A stretch of 17,081 bases of DNA, taken from an uncultured bacterium (GTDB lineage Bacteria > Actinomycetota > Coriobacteriia > Coriobacteriales > Coriobacteriaceae). Below, one piece after another: positions 1 to 7,335 of the stretch. The translations under genes and the position numbers were made by a program. Position 1 is the first letter of the stretch; each line of letters starts with the position of its first letter. The stretch spans positions 1-17,081 of the forward strand of contig CAJMMA010000043.1 of the NCBI GenBank assembly GCA_905214435.1. Direction: 5' to 3'. The notes below the pieces were generated by a model, which was not told where the DNA came from, did not search any database, and saw only the letters and a list, made by a program, of their open reading frames with translations.

Positions 1-2
1 CC

Positions 3-95
3 GGGGCTGAGCCCATGTGCAACAATTGCTTCTTTTACGCGCACGGCAGCTGCAGCACCAAGTGTTCTTCACAGGCGTGCACTATCCGCTTTTAG
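3..95 (+). CDS. Cys-rich small peptide, putative RiPP precursor (5' end outside window)
   Basis: The frame is open from the window edge to TAG at 93-95, and its last 26 codons, from an internal ATG at 15, encode five cysteines spaced C-x2-C-x7-C-x3-C-x4-C and end in TIRF. No ribosome binding site precedes the ATG at 15, so the true start is probably upstream of the window and would encode a leader. Dense Cys spacing at the C-terminus of a tiny frame, just upstream of a radical SAM/SPASM maturase and an exporter ABC transporter, is the arrangement of Cys-rich RiPP precursors (ranthipeptide or sactipeptide type, where the enzyme makes Cys thioether links). The last codons are encoded by one arm of a perfect hairpin. 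Alternatives: the tail of a larger Cys-rich protein, or chance. The product class is inferred from context. Confidence 0.5.
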   Translation, partial: GAEPMCNNCFFYAHGSCSTKCSSQACTIRF

Positions 96-110
96 CGGAT
101 AGTGCACGCC
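74..110 (+). promoter_or_regulatory. Perfect 16-bp stem-loop spanning the stop codon of the Cys-rich peptide
   Basis: Bases 74-89 (GGCGTGCACTATCCGC) are the exact reverse complement of 95-110, with a 5-base loop at 90-94. The TAG stop (93-95) straddles the loop and the right arm. No T-run follows, so it does not look like a simple intrinsic terminator. A hairpin between an abundant precursor message and the biosynthetic genes often acts as partial terminator or RNA-stability element. That role here is inferred. Confidence 0.6.
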
Positions 111-123
111 GTACGGCGTGCAC
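102..123 (+). repeat. 22-bp perfect palindrome overlapping the previous hairpin
   Basis: Arms GTGCACGCC (102-110) and GGCGTGCAC (115-123) flank GTAC, and the whole 22 bp is self-complementary. Its left arm is the right arm of the 74-110 stem, so in RNA the two hairpins exclude each other. The 16-bp stem should dominate. The third copy of GGCGTGCAC could also mark a dimeric DNA-binding site. Confidence 0.55.
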
Positions 124-245
124 AGACTGTTCAAAGATATTTTGGCCAGCAGCGCCTGAGGGGCGATGTGGCATTGCAATATGGGGGGGCGAACCGACGT
201 TACCTATAACCCCGCACAATTGCCATGTCGTCCCTTTTTATTGAC

Positions 246-252
246 GGGGAGG
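246..252 (+). promoter_or_regulatory. Ribosome binding site deciding the ABC ATPase start
   Basis: GGGGAGG lies 9 bases before ATG 262 but directly abuts ATG 253, which is too close to be used. This favours 262 over 253 and over the upstream in-frame ATG at 166, which has no such site. Confidence 0.6.
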
Positions 253-261
253 ATGTCGTCC

Positions 262-1182
262 ATGCGGGAAGTCCCAGTTGAATTGCGTGCCATATCCAAG
301 AGATATGGCGGGTTTGAAGCGGTTAAATCAGTCTCGTTCTCTTTAATGGAAGGCGAGCTGTGTGCACTCATTGGGGAGAATGGTGCCGGCAAGAGCACGT
401 TAATTCGATTGATCACGGGGCTTTCGGAGCCATCGTCAGGAACGATCTCGATGTTTGGGCAAACCGGGAGACGTGAAATACGGAGCTGCAGGGAAAGGCT
501 GGGTTATATGCCCGACCTCAATGCTTCGTATCCTAATCTGACCGCGCGAGACAACTTGGTCGTTCGCTGTATTGAGTGGGGGCTTCCCACCGATCGTTCC
601 ATCGACGGTGTGTTATCAACCGTCGGTTTGGGGGAGGCCGGCGGGAAGAAAGTGAAGAACTTCTCAATGGGAATGAGGAGGCGTCTCGATCTGGCCATAG
701 CGTTGCTGGGCGATCCGGAGCTGTTGATCCTGGACGAGCCGACAAACGGCCTGGATCCGATGGGGATAGTCGAAGTAAGAAAAATCCTTACGCATCTTAA
801 CAAAGATCAAGGTAAAACGATTCTCGTATCCAGCCACAATCTTGAGGAGATGCACAAGCTGGCAACTGATTACCTCTTCATAAGTCATGGTCGCCTCATT
901 CGAAGGATGACCGCACCTCAGCTGGAAAAGTCATGCCGCGGTGGTTTCGTGTTGCATGTGGACGATCTGGAGCGAACGAGATCGGTTCTCGGAGATGAGA
1001 CCTCACATTCTTTTCTGCCGGACGGCAGCGTCCTTATGCGCTATGAGGAGAAAAAGGAAGGGCGGGGCATTGCAATCGAAGCGCTCTCGACCGCAGGTGT
1101 GAGGGTTGCGGAGGCGTATTCTCATAGGAAGAGCCTTGAGGAGTTTTATTCGGAGCTCATCGGTCGAGAGAGCGAGCTGTGA
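262..1182 (+). CDS. ABC transporter ATP-binding protein (BcrA-like)
   Basis: This 306-residue protein is the nucleotide-binding subunit of a two-part ABC transporter whose membrane subunits are probably the two genes that follow. Walker A (GENGAGKST) is at residues 38-46, an ABC signature of the type FSMGMRRR at 134-141, Walker B (LLILDEP) at 154-160 and the switch histidine in SSHNLEE at about 192. After the ATPase core comes a tail of about 90 residues, as in ATPases of the bacitracin/lantibiotic resistance class. The signature has M in place of the usual GG, as is common in that class. Its TGA overlaps the next ATG by one base, so the two are probably translationally coupled. In a peptide cluster such a transporter usually gives self-immunity, but export is also possible. 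Confidence 0.88.
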   Translation: MREVPVELRAISKRYGGFEAVKSVSFSLMEGELCALIGENGAGKSTLIRLITGLSEPSSGTISMFGQTGRREIRSCRERLGYMPDLNASYPNLTARDNLVVRCIEWGLPTDRSIDGVLSTVGLGEAGGKKVKNFSMGMRRRLDLAIALLGDPELLILDEPTNGLDPMGIVEVRKILTHLNKDQGKTILVSSHNLEEMHKLATDYLFISHGRLIRRMTAPQLEKSCRGGFVLHVDDLERTRSVLGDETSHSFLPDGSVLMRYEEKKEGRGIAIEALSTAGVRVAEAYSHRKSLEEFYSELIGRESEL

Positions 1183-2000
1183 TGAAACGCGAGTTCATCT
1201 CAGCTTTTCGGAGCGAGGTATGGTTGCTCGCCAGGCACCCGGCGACCGCTCTGATGATTGCGCTTGCGGCTGTGCTGTATGTGGTTGCGGCTGCGACTTC
1301 GTCTGAGGTGCTGATCATGGTCGCCGGTGATGACCCGTATACGCTTGGAGGGGCTATAGGTTTTATTGGAAACCTAGTGGATGCAGGGGACGTTTTGGGC
1401 TCTGTTGCCCGGACGTCTTTTGCGTCTACAGTGGTCTGGATTCCGGTGACGATTCTCTACGCGGTTTACGCTACGTCGAGAGACTTTGAATCCGTGGCTT
1501 ACGCCGTATCGAGATCGCGAGGGGTGTCGCAGGCGGCGATTGTGATCACGAAGCTGTTGGTGAACTGCACTCTGGTCGGTGCCGTGTATCTTCTTTCTAC
1601 GACTGCGCTGTATTTAACCAAGATGGCCCAATGGGACGTTGGGGCCTCGTGCTCAGGGTTTGCCCAATTTGTATCGATTGCGCTGATGATCGCGCTGCTG
1701 CTCATTTCGATGTACGCCGCTACCTTCGCCCTGTATTTGCTCACGAGGAGTGTGGTGGCGAGCAGCGTCGTTGCAATAGCGGTTTCGACATTTGTGATGG
1801 TGTGGTTCCCAAGTACATACGGAAGCGGTCAGCCCAGCTTGCTGCTCATGCTCTCGCCCGTGTATTACCTGATGAACCTGTGTTCCCTGAGTATGCAGAA
1901 TGTTGGTGTAATTCAGGTTTTGCTGTATGCGGGCGGCACTGTGCTTGTGTCGGTTGGAGTTGCGCTCGTCTCGCTATTTGTAAGGACGGCGGTTCGATGA
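1182..2000 (+). CDS. ABC transporter permease, first of two
   Basis: A 272-residue hydrophobic protein with about six membrane segments: residues around 20-40, a pair between about 75 and 100, and four more in the C-terminal half separated by short polar loops. I recognise no conserved catalytic motif. Small six-segment proteins like this are the membrane halves of BcrAB- or ABC-2-type transporters. The start is ATG 1182, which overlaps the upstream TGA by one base; a GTG one codon earlier is a formal alternative. It ends in an ATGA overlap with the second permease, so ATPase and both permeases are probably made together. The substrate is not visible; the peptide of this cluster is the obvious candidate. 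Confidence 0.75.
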   Translation: MKREFISAFRSEVWLLARHPATALMIALAAVLYVVAAATSSEVLIMVAGDDPYTLGGAIGFIGNLVDAGDVLGSVARTSFASTVVWIPVTILYAVYATSRDFESVAYAVSRSRGVSQAAIVITKLLVNCTLVGAVYLLSTTALYLTKMAQWDVGASCSGFAQFVSIALMIALLLISMYAATFALYLLTRSVVASSVVAIAVSTFVMVWFPSTYGSGQPSLLLMLSPVYYLMNLCSLSMQNVGVIQVLLYAGGTVLVSVGVALVSLFVRTAVR

Positions 2001-2785
2001 ATCTTGGGATGTCGGTCAGGGCGGAACTGTTCCGCGCAAGGAGAATGAAACTCGCCGTGATAATAGCGCTGATGTATTTGGGCATCGCGGGGATTTATGT
2101 GTTTGCCGGGTCCGGCGCATGGGTCTCCGCAGGGGGAGAGGGCCAGTTCTTTGGCTTTTCCGCCGATCCGGGCTATCTTTTCTCGATAGGGGTTGGGCCA
2201 ACGGGTATCTCTTCCTGGCTAAGTGTCGTCTCCATGGCGCATACGGTGTTCTTCCCAATCGTCTCTGTTGTTGTGGCGGGGACGCTATTCGGTGATGCGA
2301 CGAGCGTGTCGGCAAGGGGAGTTTCGATTGCTCGGGGCTTCCGCAGCTGGCAGCTGTTTGCGGCAAAGACATTGGCTTGCGAAGTGTATACGCTGTGCCC
2401 CTACATCGTGTTTACTCTCGGTGTCGCTGCGGTCTTTGCCGTGTGCTCCGGAAGCGGTCTAGACAGCCTTACGGTTGGTAATGTGACCTCGGCACTCCTG
2501 TCGAATATCGTTATAGACGCCGCTTATACGCTGATGGTTGCGGTTGCATATGAGGTGTTCAGGATCAGATCTCTTGTGTCGGGAGCCTTGCTGGTCGCAA
2601 CGTTCGCGGGCCTTGTTATCGCGATGAGTTTCCCAACCGTTTTACCCCCGGTTCACATGGCTTATTGGATGAGGGCGTGCGGGGCTGCCGGCGGGACGGT
2701 CCTGATGGCTGCATGCGGCCATGCGGTCATCGTGTCGCTCGCATGTCTATTGCTGCTTTCGTGCAGTTTTTATCGAAGAAGGTAG
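1997..2785 (+). CDS. ABC transporter permease, second of two
   Basis: A 262-residue membrane protein that starts at an ATG overlapping the previous stop (ATGA). The N-terminus is basic (RAELFRARRMK), followed by a hydrophobic segment, an extracellular-looking Gly-rich loop, a segment beginning near the sequence SVVSMAHTVFFPIVSVVVAG, and three or four further helices, about six in all. A short basic end (SFYRRR) follows the last helix. The topology mirrors the first permease without clear sequence identity, as expected of a heterodimeric membrane part. An upstream extension of this frame overlaps the first permease gene and is rejected. The role is inferred from position: self-protection or export in the peptide cluster. 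Confidence 0.75.
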   Translation: MNLGMSVRAELFRARRMKLAVIIALMYLGIAGIYVFAGSGAWVSAGGEGQFFGFSADPGYLFSIGVGPTGISSWLSVVSMAHTVFFPIVSVVVAGTLFGDATSVSARGVSIARGFRSWQLFAAKTLACEVYTLCPYIVFTLGVAAVFAVCSGSGLDSLTVGNVTSALLSNIVIDAAYTLMVAVAYEVFRIRSLVSGALLVATFAGLVIAMSFPTVLPPVHMAYWMRACGAAGGTVLMAACGHAVIVSLACLLLLSCSFYRRR

Positions 2786-2819
2786 TGCGCTGGCGTATGC
2801 GCAGCGTCTGAGGGTCGAT

Positions 2820-2855
2820 ATGGATTTGGTTGGAAATGGAGATGGTGCGAAGTGA
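2820..2855 (+). promoter_or_regulatory. Mini-reading frame whose stop overlaps the maturase start
   Basis: ATG at 2820 opens an 11-codon frame (MDLVGNGDGAK) ending in TGA at 2853-2855, which overlaps the GTG start of the radical SAM gene as GTGA. It has only a weak GAGGGT upstream. If translated it would couple maturase translation to upstream ribosomes. It could equally be chance. Confidence 0.25.
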
Positions 2856-4150
2856 AACTGTCGCAATTTAATGTGGTGCATGAACATAACGGAAGTCTTC
2901 TTATCATGAATGCGCGAACCGGCGGCATCCTGTCGTTAAATCCGGAATACGCGCAGAAATTCAAAAGGATTCAAGAAGGGGACGTTCGGGATGCCGATGA
3001 TCTTGTCGCGGAGCTGATAAGGGGAGGCATCCTAGTCAATGAGGAGAGGGACGAGCTTGGGGAGATCAGGTTGCAAAGTCGCGCCGCGCGCTTTGCGAAT
3101 ACTGCTCTGTCCCTTACCATTGCGCCAACGATGGCTTGCAACTTTTGCTGTCCCTACTGCTATGAAAAGGGACAGGCGTACACGACGATGGGCGAGGAGG
3201 TTTTGACACAGCTCTCCAAGTTCGTGAAAGATTACTATCCTGGTATCGCAAGTCTCTCAGTTGGATGGTACGGCGGCGAGCCTCTGCTCGGAATGAAGAT
3301 GATCGAACGGATTACGTCGGATCTGAAAGATGTCGTGGGGCCAACGTGTGAATATTCCGCATCGATAGTGACAAATGGCTATCTGCTGACGCCTGATGTT
3401 GCAAGGAGGCTCGCGGCATGTGGTGTGACGAGCGCGCAAGTGACTATAGATGGATCGAAGTCGGATCACGATTCGAGAAGGATTCTTCACGACGGAAGCC
3501 CTACATACGAACGTATTCTCAAGAACGTCAAAGAGTGTGCCGACATCATCGATATTTCGATAAGGAGCAACGTCGACAAGACCAACATCGAGGCCGCTCA
3601 AGAGCTATTGGATTATCTCGAGCTAAATGGCCTGATGAATAAGGTTCACTTCTATTTAGCCCCTGTTGACGATATCAATCAGGTATGTGCGAACGACAGC
3701 CACTGCTTTACTGTAAAAGAGTTCTCGTATGAGGAGACTGAGTTTTATAAAAGGGCAATTGCGCGGGGCTTCAAAGTTCAACCTTTTGGTGGGACGAATT
3801 TCGGGATATGTTGCGCCGTTGGAATCAACTCGTACGTGGTTGATCCCGTCGGAGATTTGTATAAGTGCTGGGATGACATTGGAATGAAGGAGCGGAGGGT
3901 CGGAACTATTTTCGAGCCGCCAATGTTGAGCAAGAACATGATTAACTGGATGGCATATGAGCCGGATGACCCGGAATGCCAAGAGTGCTTTGCTTTTCCC
4001 ATGTGCATGGGAGGGTGCCCCAACCACGCCTTAAACGGTGAGGGGAAACGTTGCGTTTCCTTCCGGTATGATGCCGAGCAAAAAATGCTGCTCTCCCAGA
4101 TGATGAATACGGCAAAACGGGGTGCGGGGCAAAATGAGGCTGATGCTTAA
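2852..4150 (+). CDS. Radical SAM/SPASM peptide maturase
   Basis: This 432-residue iron-sulfur enzyme probably installs thioether or other radical cross-links on the Cys-rich peptide. The N-terminal 85 residues (KLSQFNVVHEHNG, then NARTGGILSLN) form a small domain common to SPASM maturases of Cys-rich peptides, perhaps for leader binding. The core has the CX3CX2C motif of the SAM cluster at C96, C100 and C103, with an extra C99, and GGEP at 141-144. The SPASM domain is complete: C321-X12-G-X4-C339, then CX2CX5CX3C at 376, 379, 385 and 389, then C401, enough for two auxiliary clusters. The start is GTG 2852 behind GGAG at 2838-2841; it fits the usual family N-terminus. The last 17 bases overlap the exporter gene. 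The reaction type is inferred. Confidence 0.9.
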   Translation: MKLSQFNVVHEHNGSLLIMNARTGGILSLNPEYAQKFKRIQEGDVRDADDLVAELIRGGILVNEERDELGEIRLQSRAARFANTALSLTIAPTMACNFCCPYCYEKGQAYTTMGEEVLTQLSKFVKDYYPGIASLSVGWYGGEPLLGMKMIERITSDLKDVVGPTCEYSASIVTNGYLLTPDVARRLAACGVTSAQVTIDGSKSDHDSRRILHDGSPTYERILKNVKECADIIDISIRSNVDKTNIEAAQELLDYLELNGLMNKVHFYLAPVDDINQVCANDSHCFTVKEFSYEETEFYKRAIARGFKVQPFGGTNFGICCAVGINSYVVDPVGDLYKCWDDIGMKERRVGTIFEPPMLSKNMINWMAYEPDDPECQECFAFPMCMGGCPNHALNGEGKRCVSFRYDAEQKMLLSQMMNTAKRGAGQNEADA

Positions 4151-5768
4151 TCTCTGTAGAAAATATATACTGGGCGGTCGATTCTACGCCTATCTTGTCG
4201 TAACAGTTTTGGTCGGGCTGCTTGCGCTTGCGGGTCCCTTTCTTACCGGCATAGTGGTAAACCGATTGGCGATGCCGGCCAGCGCCGATCTTGCCGCCGT
4301 TCTCGTTTGTTGCCTTATTTTGGTTGCGGTCCAAGCGGTTCGAGCGGGACTAGTGTATTGCTCAGAGATGCTGTACATCAACCTTCAGTCGCATGCGGGG
4401 TTCGGCTTAAATGCGGATACGCTTGAGCACGTGAAGCACCTTCCCCAGGCATTCTTCGAGGGCTTCAACGCGTCGTATTATAACCAGCAAATCAATCACG
4501 ACGCTAATGACCTTGTCATCTTCGTAATCAACTCGGTTGTGGGGGTTTCAAGCAACGTTATCACCCTTTTGTCCGCCCTGTTTGTTCTCGGTAGCCTGAA
4601 TATCAAGTTGAGTGTGGTCTGCCTTGTTCTTGCGGCAGCGAGTGCCGCTTTTTATGCGGTTTCACGCGCAAGGCTGTTTGAGAGAAGTTTTGACGTACAA
4701 GAGCAGAGCGCGAGGTTTTTTTCCTGTCTACAAGATCAGTTGGAGAAAGTTGATTTCATCCGCAAACATGCTTTGTTCGATAGGTCCCGCGCTGTACTGG
4801 TCGAAGCTTTTAATGGGCTCTATCCAACGATGAGAGCAAATCAGGAAGTAGGGTCTAGATTTACCTTTGGCAACGCGTTGGTCGCTTCCGCCGCTCAAGG
4901 ATGTCTTCTTGCTGTGGGCGCGGTTGAAGTGATGGGCGGGAGACTGTTGCCTGGTTTTCTCGTGACTGCTGTTGGATATTATTCGAACTTAAGCTCAGCG
5001 GTACAGTATTTGTTGGGCTGGGGAAGGGATTACCAGACTAATCGCGTATGCTATGAGCGGCTGAAAAGAATTTGGGATGTCCCGGTGGAAGCGAATGGCA
5101 AATTGGCGCTTGGTCCGATTGAGGAAATCCGTCTAGAGAACATCAAGCTACGTTATCCAGGGGCGGAAAGGGTCGCGTTAAGCATTGAGGGGCTCGCGTT
5201 TTCCAGGGGTCGGCTATATGGAATCTCGGGGCCGAATGGTTCGGGGAAGAGCTCGCTGCTGTCAGTGATATTGGGGCTATATCCAGATGACACAGAAGGG
5301 GCCGTTCGCTACAACGGGGTGTCACAGCGTTGCATCGATCGATATGCATTGCGGCGGTGTCGAGTCAGCATTACGGAGCAAGAACCCCCTATCGTTGAGG
5401 GGACGATTCTCGATAATCTTACGCTGCTTTCTGATGATTACGAGATGGATAAGCTGAACCGGATGCTTGTCATATTGGGGCTAGACGAAATGGTTGCTTC
5501 TGTGGAGAACGGGGCAACGGCGATGCTTGACGGCGGGAAAGGAGGGGTGTCCGGCGGCGAGAAGCAAAAGATTGCAATTGTGAGACAGCTGTTGAAATCG
5601 CCGGACGTTATGCTTTTTGATGAACCGACCTCAGCACTTGATGCGAAGAGTCGAGGCGCGCTGATCAAATTGCTTCATGAAATTAAGAGAGACCATATTG
5701 TAATCGTTGTCACTCATGACGAGGAGATGCTTGCCGCCTGTGACGAGGTCATTTCGACGGCTGGATGA
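4134..5768 (+). CDS. ABC transporter, fused membrane and ATPase domains (peptide exporter type)
   Basis: A 544-residue half-transporter: an exporter-type membrane domain of about 310 residues with hydrophobic stretches near 18-40, 52-75, 125-170 and 240-280, then an ATPase domain. Walker A (GPNGSGKSS) is at 366-374, signature VSGGEKQ from 472, Walker B (VMLFDEP) from 492 and the switch His in VVTHDEE near 527. It has no N-terminal C39 peptidase, so it would not itself cut a leader. It probably exports the modified peptide as a homodimer. The start is taken at ATG 4134; GTG 4122 and ATG 4143 are alternatives. Each choice overlaps the maturase gene, which indicates coupling. It is the last gene of the cluster before a stem-loop and a transposase wreck. 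Confidence 0.85.
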   Translation: MRLMLNLCRKYILGGRFYAYLVVTVLVGLLALAGPFLTGIVVNRLAMPASADLAAVLVCCLILVAVQAVRAGLVYCSEMLYINLQSHAGFGLNADTLEHVKHLPQAFFEGFNASYYNQQINHDANDLVIFVINSVVGVSSNVITLLSALFVLGSLNIKLSVVCLVLAAASAAFYAVSRARLFERSFDVQEQSARFFSCLQDQLEKVDFIRKHALFDRSRAVLVEAFNGLYPTMRANQEVGSRFTFGNALVASAAQGCLLAVGAVEVMGGRLLPGFLVTAVGYYSNLSSAVQYLLGWGRDYQTNRVCYERLKRIWDVPVEANGKLALGPIEEIRLENIKLRYPGAERVALSIEGLAFSRGRLYGISGPNGSGKSSLLSVILGLYPDDTEGAVRYNGVSQRCIDRYALRRCRVSITEQEPPIVEGTILDNLTLLSDDYEMDKLNRMLVILGLDEMVASVENGATAMLDGGKGGVSGGEKQKIAIVRQLLKSPDVMLFDEPTSALDAKSRGALIKLLHEIKRDHIVIVVTHDEEMLAACDEVISTAG

Positions 5769-5894
5769 TTATCGGATTGTGGCGTTGAAGACCAAGAAAC
5801 TTGAAATGGCGTGGGCTCTGGGTAGGTCTCCACGGGTACGCCGTCGGTGCTGTACTCGACCGCCCGGCAAGAAGGTTTTATAGCGTGTTTCCCC

Positions 5895-5939
5895 AGAGAG
5901 GTCCCTTTGTCCGGTAGTGGCGAGGGGAGCCTCTCTTTT
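5895..5939 (+). terminator. Possible intrinsic terminator of the peptide operon
   Basis: AGAGAGG (5895-5901) pairs with CCTCTCT (5930-5936), and inner CCCT/AGGG bases can extend the stem. A short T-run (5936-5939) follows. It lies 127 bases after the exporter stop. The loop is large and the T-run short, so this is only moderately convincing. Confidence 0.45.
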
Positions 5940-5968
5940 GCTCACCTCTTGCGGCGGAGGGGGACACC

Positions 5969-6474
5969 ATGCGCCTATGCAGGACAAACTGCGCGTTCTT
6001 GTCGAATGATGGGCTATGTGTAGAGATGATGGTCTCGGGTAGAGGCCGTGTCGCGCTCGGCTGCGATGAGCCAGGCAATTCAATCTTCATCCGGGAGGGC
6101 CTTGGCAAGACAAGCAGGGCGAAGACCTTGGCGACGTTCGGGAGCCGTGTGGCGCCCGGCTCCACGCTCATCCACGACATGGAGGGCGCGCACATGACGC
6201 TTGTCAACAAGCTGTCACTGAAGAGCCAGCACTACAACGCGAAGCTGCTCAAGGGCGTTCCCGACGGCCAGAACCCGCTGGGGCCCGTGAACCGGATGCG
6301 CTACTTCATGCAGTGCTTCCTGAGGGCTCATCCCGGCTCCAACCGGGACGACATGCGGGGCTGTGGCTATGAGTCCGCCCGAGGACAAGCTTGAGAAGGT
6401 CGCGATGGTGCTCGATCGGGCAATGCGATACCCGAAAACGCTCAGCTTCAGGCAGTTCTATGCAAGAAAGCCCA
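5969..6474 (+). pseudogene. IS1595/ISXO2-type transposase, C-terminal remnant, frameshifted
   Basis: The frame from 5969 encodes the C-terminal part of an ISXO2-like DDE transposase, recognisable by GSTLIHDMEGAHMTLVNK, LKGVPDGQNPLGPVNR and FLRAHPGSNRDDM. At about 6360 the reading moves to another frame that continues the family's C-terminus (AMSPPEDKLEKV, then RYPKTLSFRQFYARK). Several residues between DDMRG and AMSPPED seem lost, so a small deletion caused the shift. The N-terminal half of a roughly 300-residue transposase is missing; only unrelated sequence lies between 5769 and 5968. No intact terminal repeats were found. It is a dead insertion-sequence fragment marking the left border of the ATPase-nuclease module. 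Confidence 0.8.
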
Positions 6475-6666
6475 GTTCAGATGAGTTCGACGAGCAATAT
6501 TTATCAACACAGTGCAAGGGGGGGGGATTATATTTGTATTTCATCCGTGTTGAGCTTCACACGGTGCGCGACTCATCGCAAACTGGCGGGCGCAGCGGAA
6601 AGAAAACCGACTGCAGACGAACGATCGATATCGGGAGCAAATAGCCACCGGATGCTTTTCGGTCTC
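6475..6666. other. Gene-free junction between transposase remnant and nuclease gene
   Basis: The transposase frame runs on past its family end into sequence without family likeness, up to a stop near 6644. The stretch includes a run of nine G (6518-6526). No clear hairpin with T-run was found after the leftward nuclease gene, so its transcription end is unresolved. Confidence 0.5.
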
Positions 6667-7335
6667 CTACGCGTCGACCTCCGCGATTTCTTCTGCGTCT
6701 CGCCAAGTTGAAAGGAGCGATGTCGAAAACTCCTTTTCGGTTAGCGTCAAGACATCCTTCACGCAAAAACCTTTCAATTTGTCAGGAAGCCCAAAACGCG
6801 CTTTTTTCCTAATCGAGCTGGCAACCCGCTTCAACGCGGTCTTGTTCTTGTCCTCGTTGTATACCAAAACAAAGACGCAGTGCTCGCGAAACCATCTCGT
6901 CCTCTTTCCCCACAGGTCCGAGCAGATCAAAACGCTGTCCTTGCACTTCTCGATGAGGGCGTCCCTTTGGCCAAGATTGATACCAAGCTCTTCGTCATCC
7001 TTGGGATTGAGCCTCTTCCCCAGCGTCTCCTTCAGACTGCCGTTTTTAAATTCGACTAGATATAACGTTTCCCGATCGCAATACAGCGCATCGGCGGAGC
7101 GCGGGAGTTGCATCCACCTATTGACCTTCTTGCAGTAGCATTCTTTAACAGAGTCAAAATTGACAACAGGCAAATCGTCATCCACAAGAGAGACGCTCCC
7201 GTCTCTGGATGTTTTGGAGATGGTCGACGTGCAGTCCCTTAGGATACAGGTCCTGCAACGGGAGCAACCATCGCTGCCATCTGGCACCACGGGAGAGTTC
7301 GGATGAGGGCAGGAGGCGCACAGGTCGCTACTCAA
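6667..7335 (-). CDS. Small Cys-rich protein with PD-(D/E)XK-like nuclease motif
   Basis: I recognise no family by name. The 222-residue product has an N-terminal Cys cluster (C6, C9, C24, C27, C30, C35) that could bind zinc, then a linker, then a helix (DSVKECYCKKVNRW) followed by ADALYCDRETLYLVEFKNG. In that stretch D82 and E95-F-K97 sit on predicted adjacent strands, as in PD-(D/E)XK nucleases. A hydrophobic strand (VFVLVYN, 154-160) and a basic helix (KRVASSIRKKAR) follow. The start is TTG 7335: GGGAGGAG lies 7 bases upstream, and the gene overlaps the ATPase stop by 8 bases. A longer reading from TTG 7365 lacks such a site. With the ATPase it forms a two-gene unit; nuclease activity is inferred from the motif only. 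Confidence 0.65.
   Translation of the reverse strand: MSSDLCASCPHPNSPVVPDGSDGCSRCRTCILRDCTSTISKTSRDGSVSLVDDDLPVVNFDSVKECYCKKVNRWMQLPRSADALYCDRETLYLVEFKNGSLKETLGKRLNPKDDEELGINLGQRDALIEKCKDSVLICSDLWGKRTRWFREHCVFVLVYNEDKNKTALKRVASSIRKKARFGLPDKLKGFCVKDVLTLTEKEFSTSLLSTWRDAEEIAEVDA

Noticed and set aside
166..261. Upstream extension of the ABC ATPase from ATG 166
   Set aside because: No ribosome binding site and no family likeness in the added residues; GGGGAGG fits ATG 262.
1631..1996. N-terminal extension of the second permease
   Set aside because: It overlaps the first permease in another frame and reads as out-of-frame sequence; the ATGA junction at 1997 gives the natural start.
5780..5880. 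Gene fragment on the minus strand (CRAVEYSTDGVPVETYPEP)
   Set aside because: It reads like plausible protein, but it has no start, no stop near a family end and no recognisable family.
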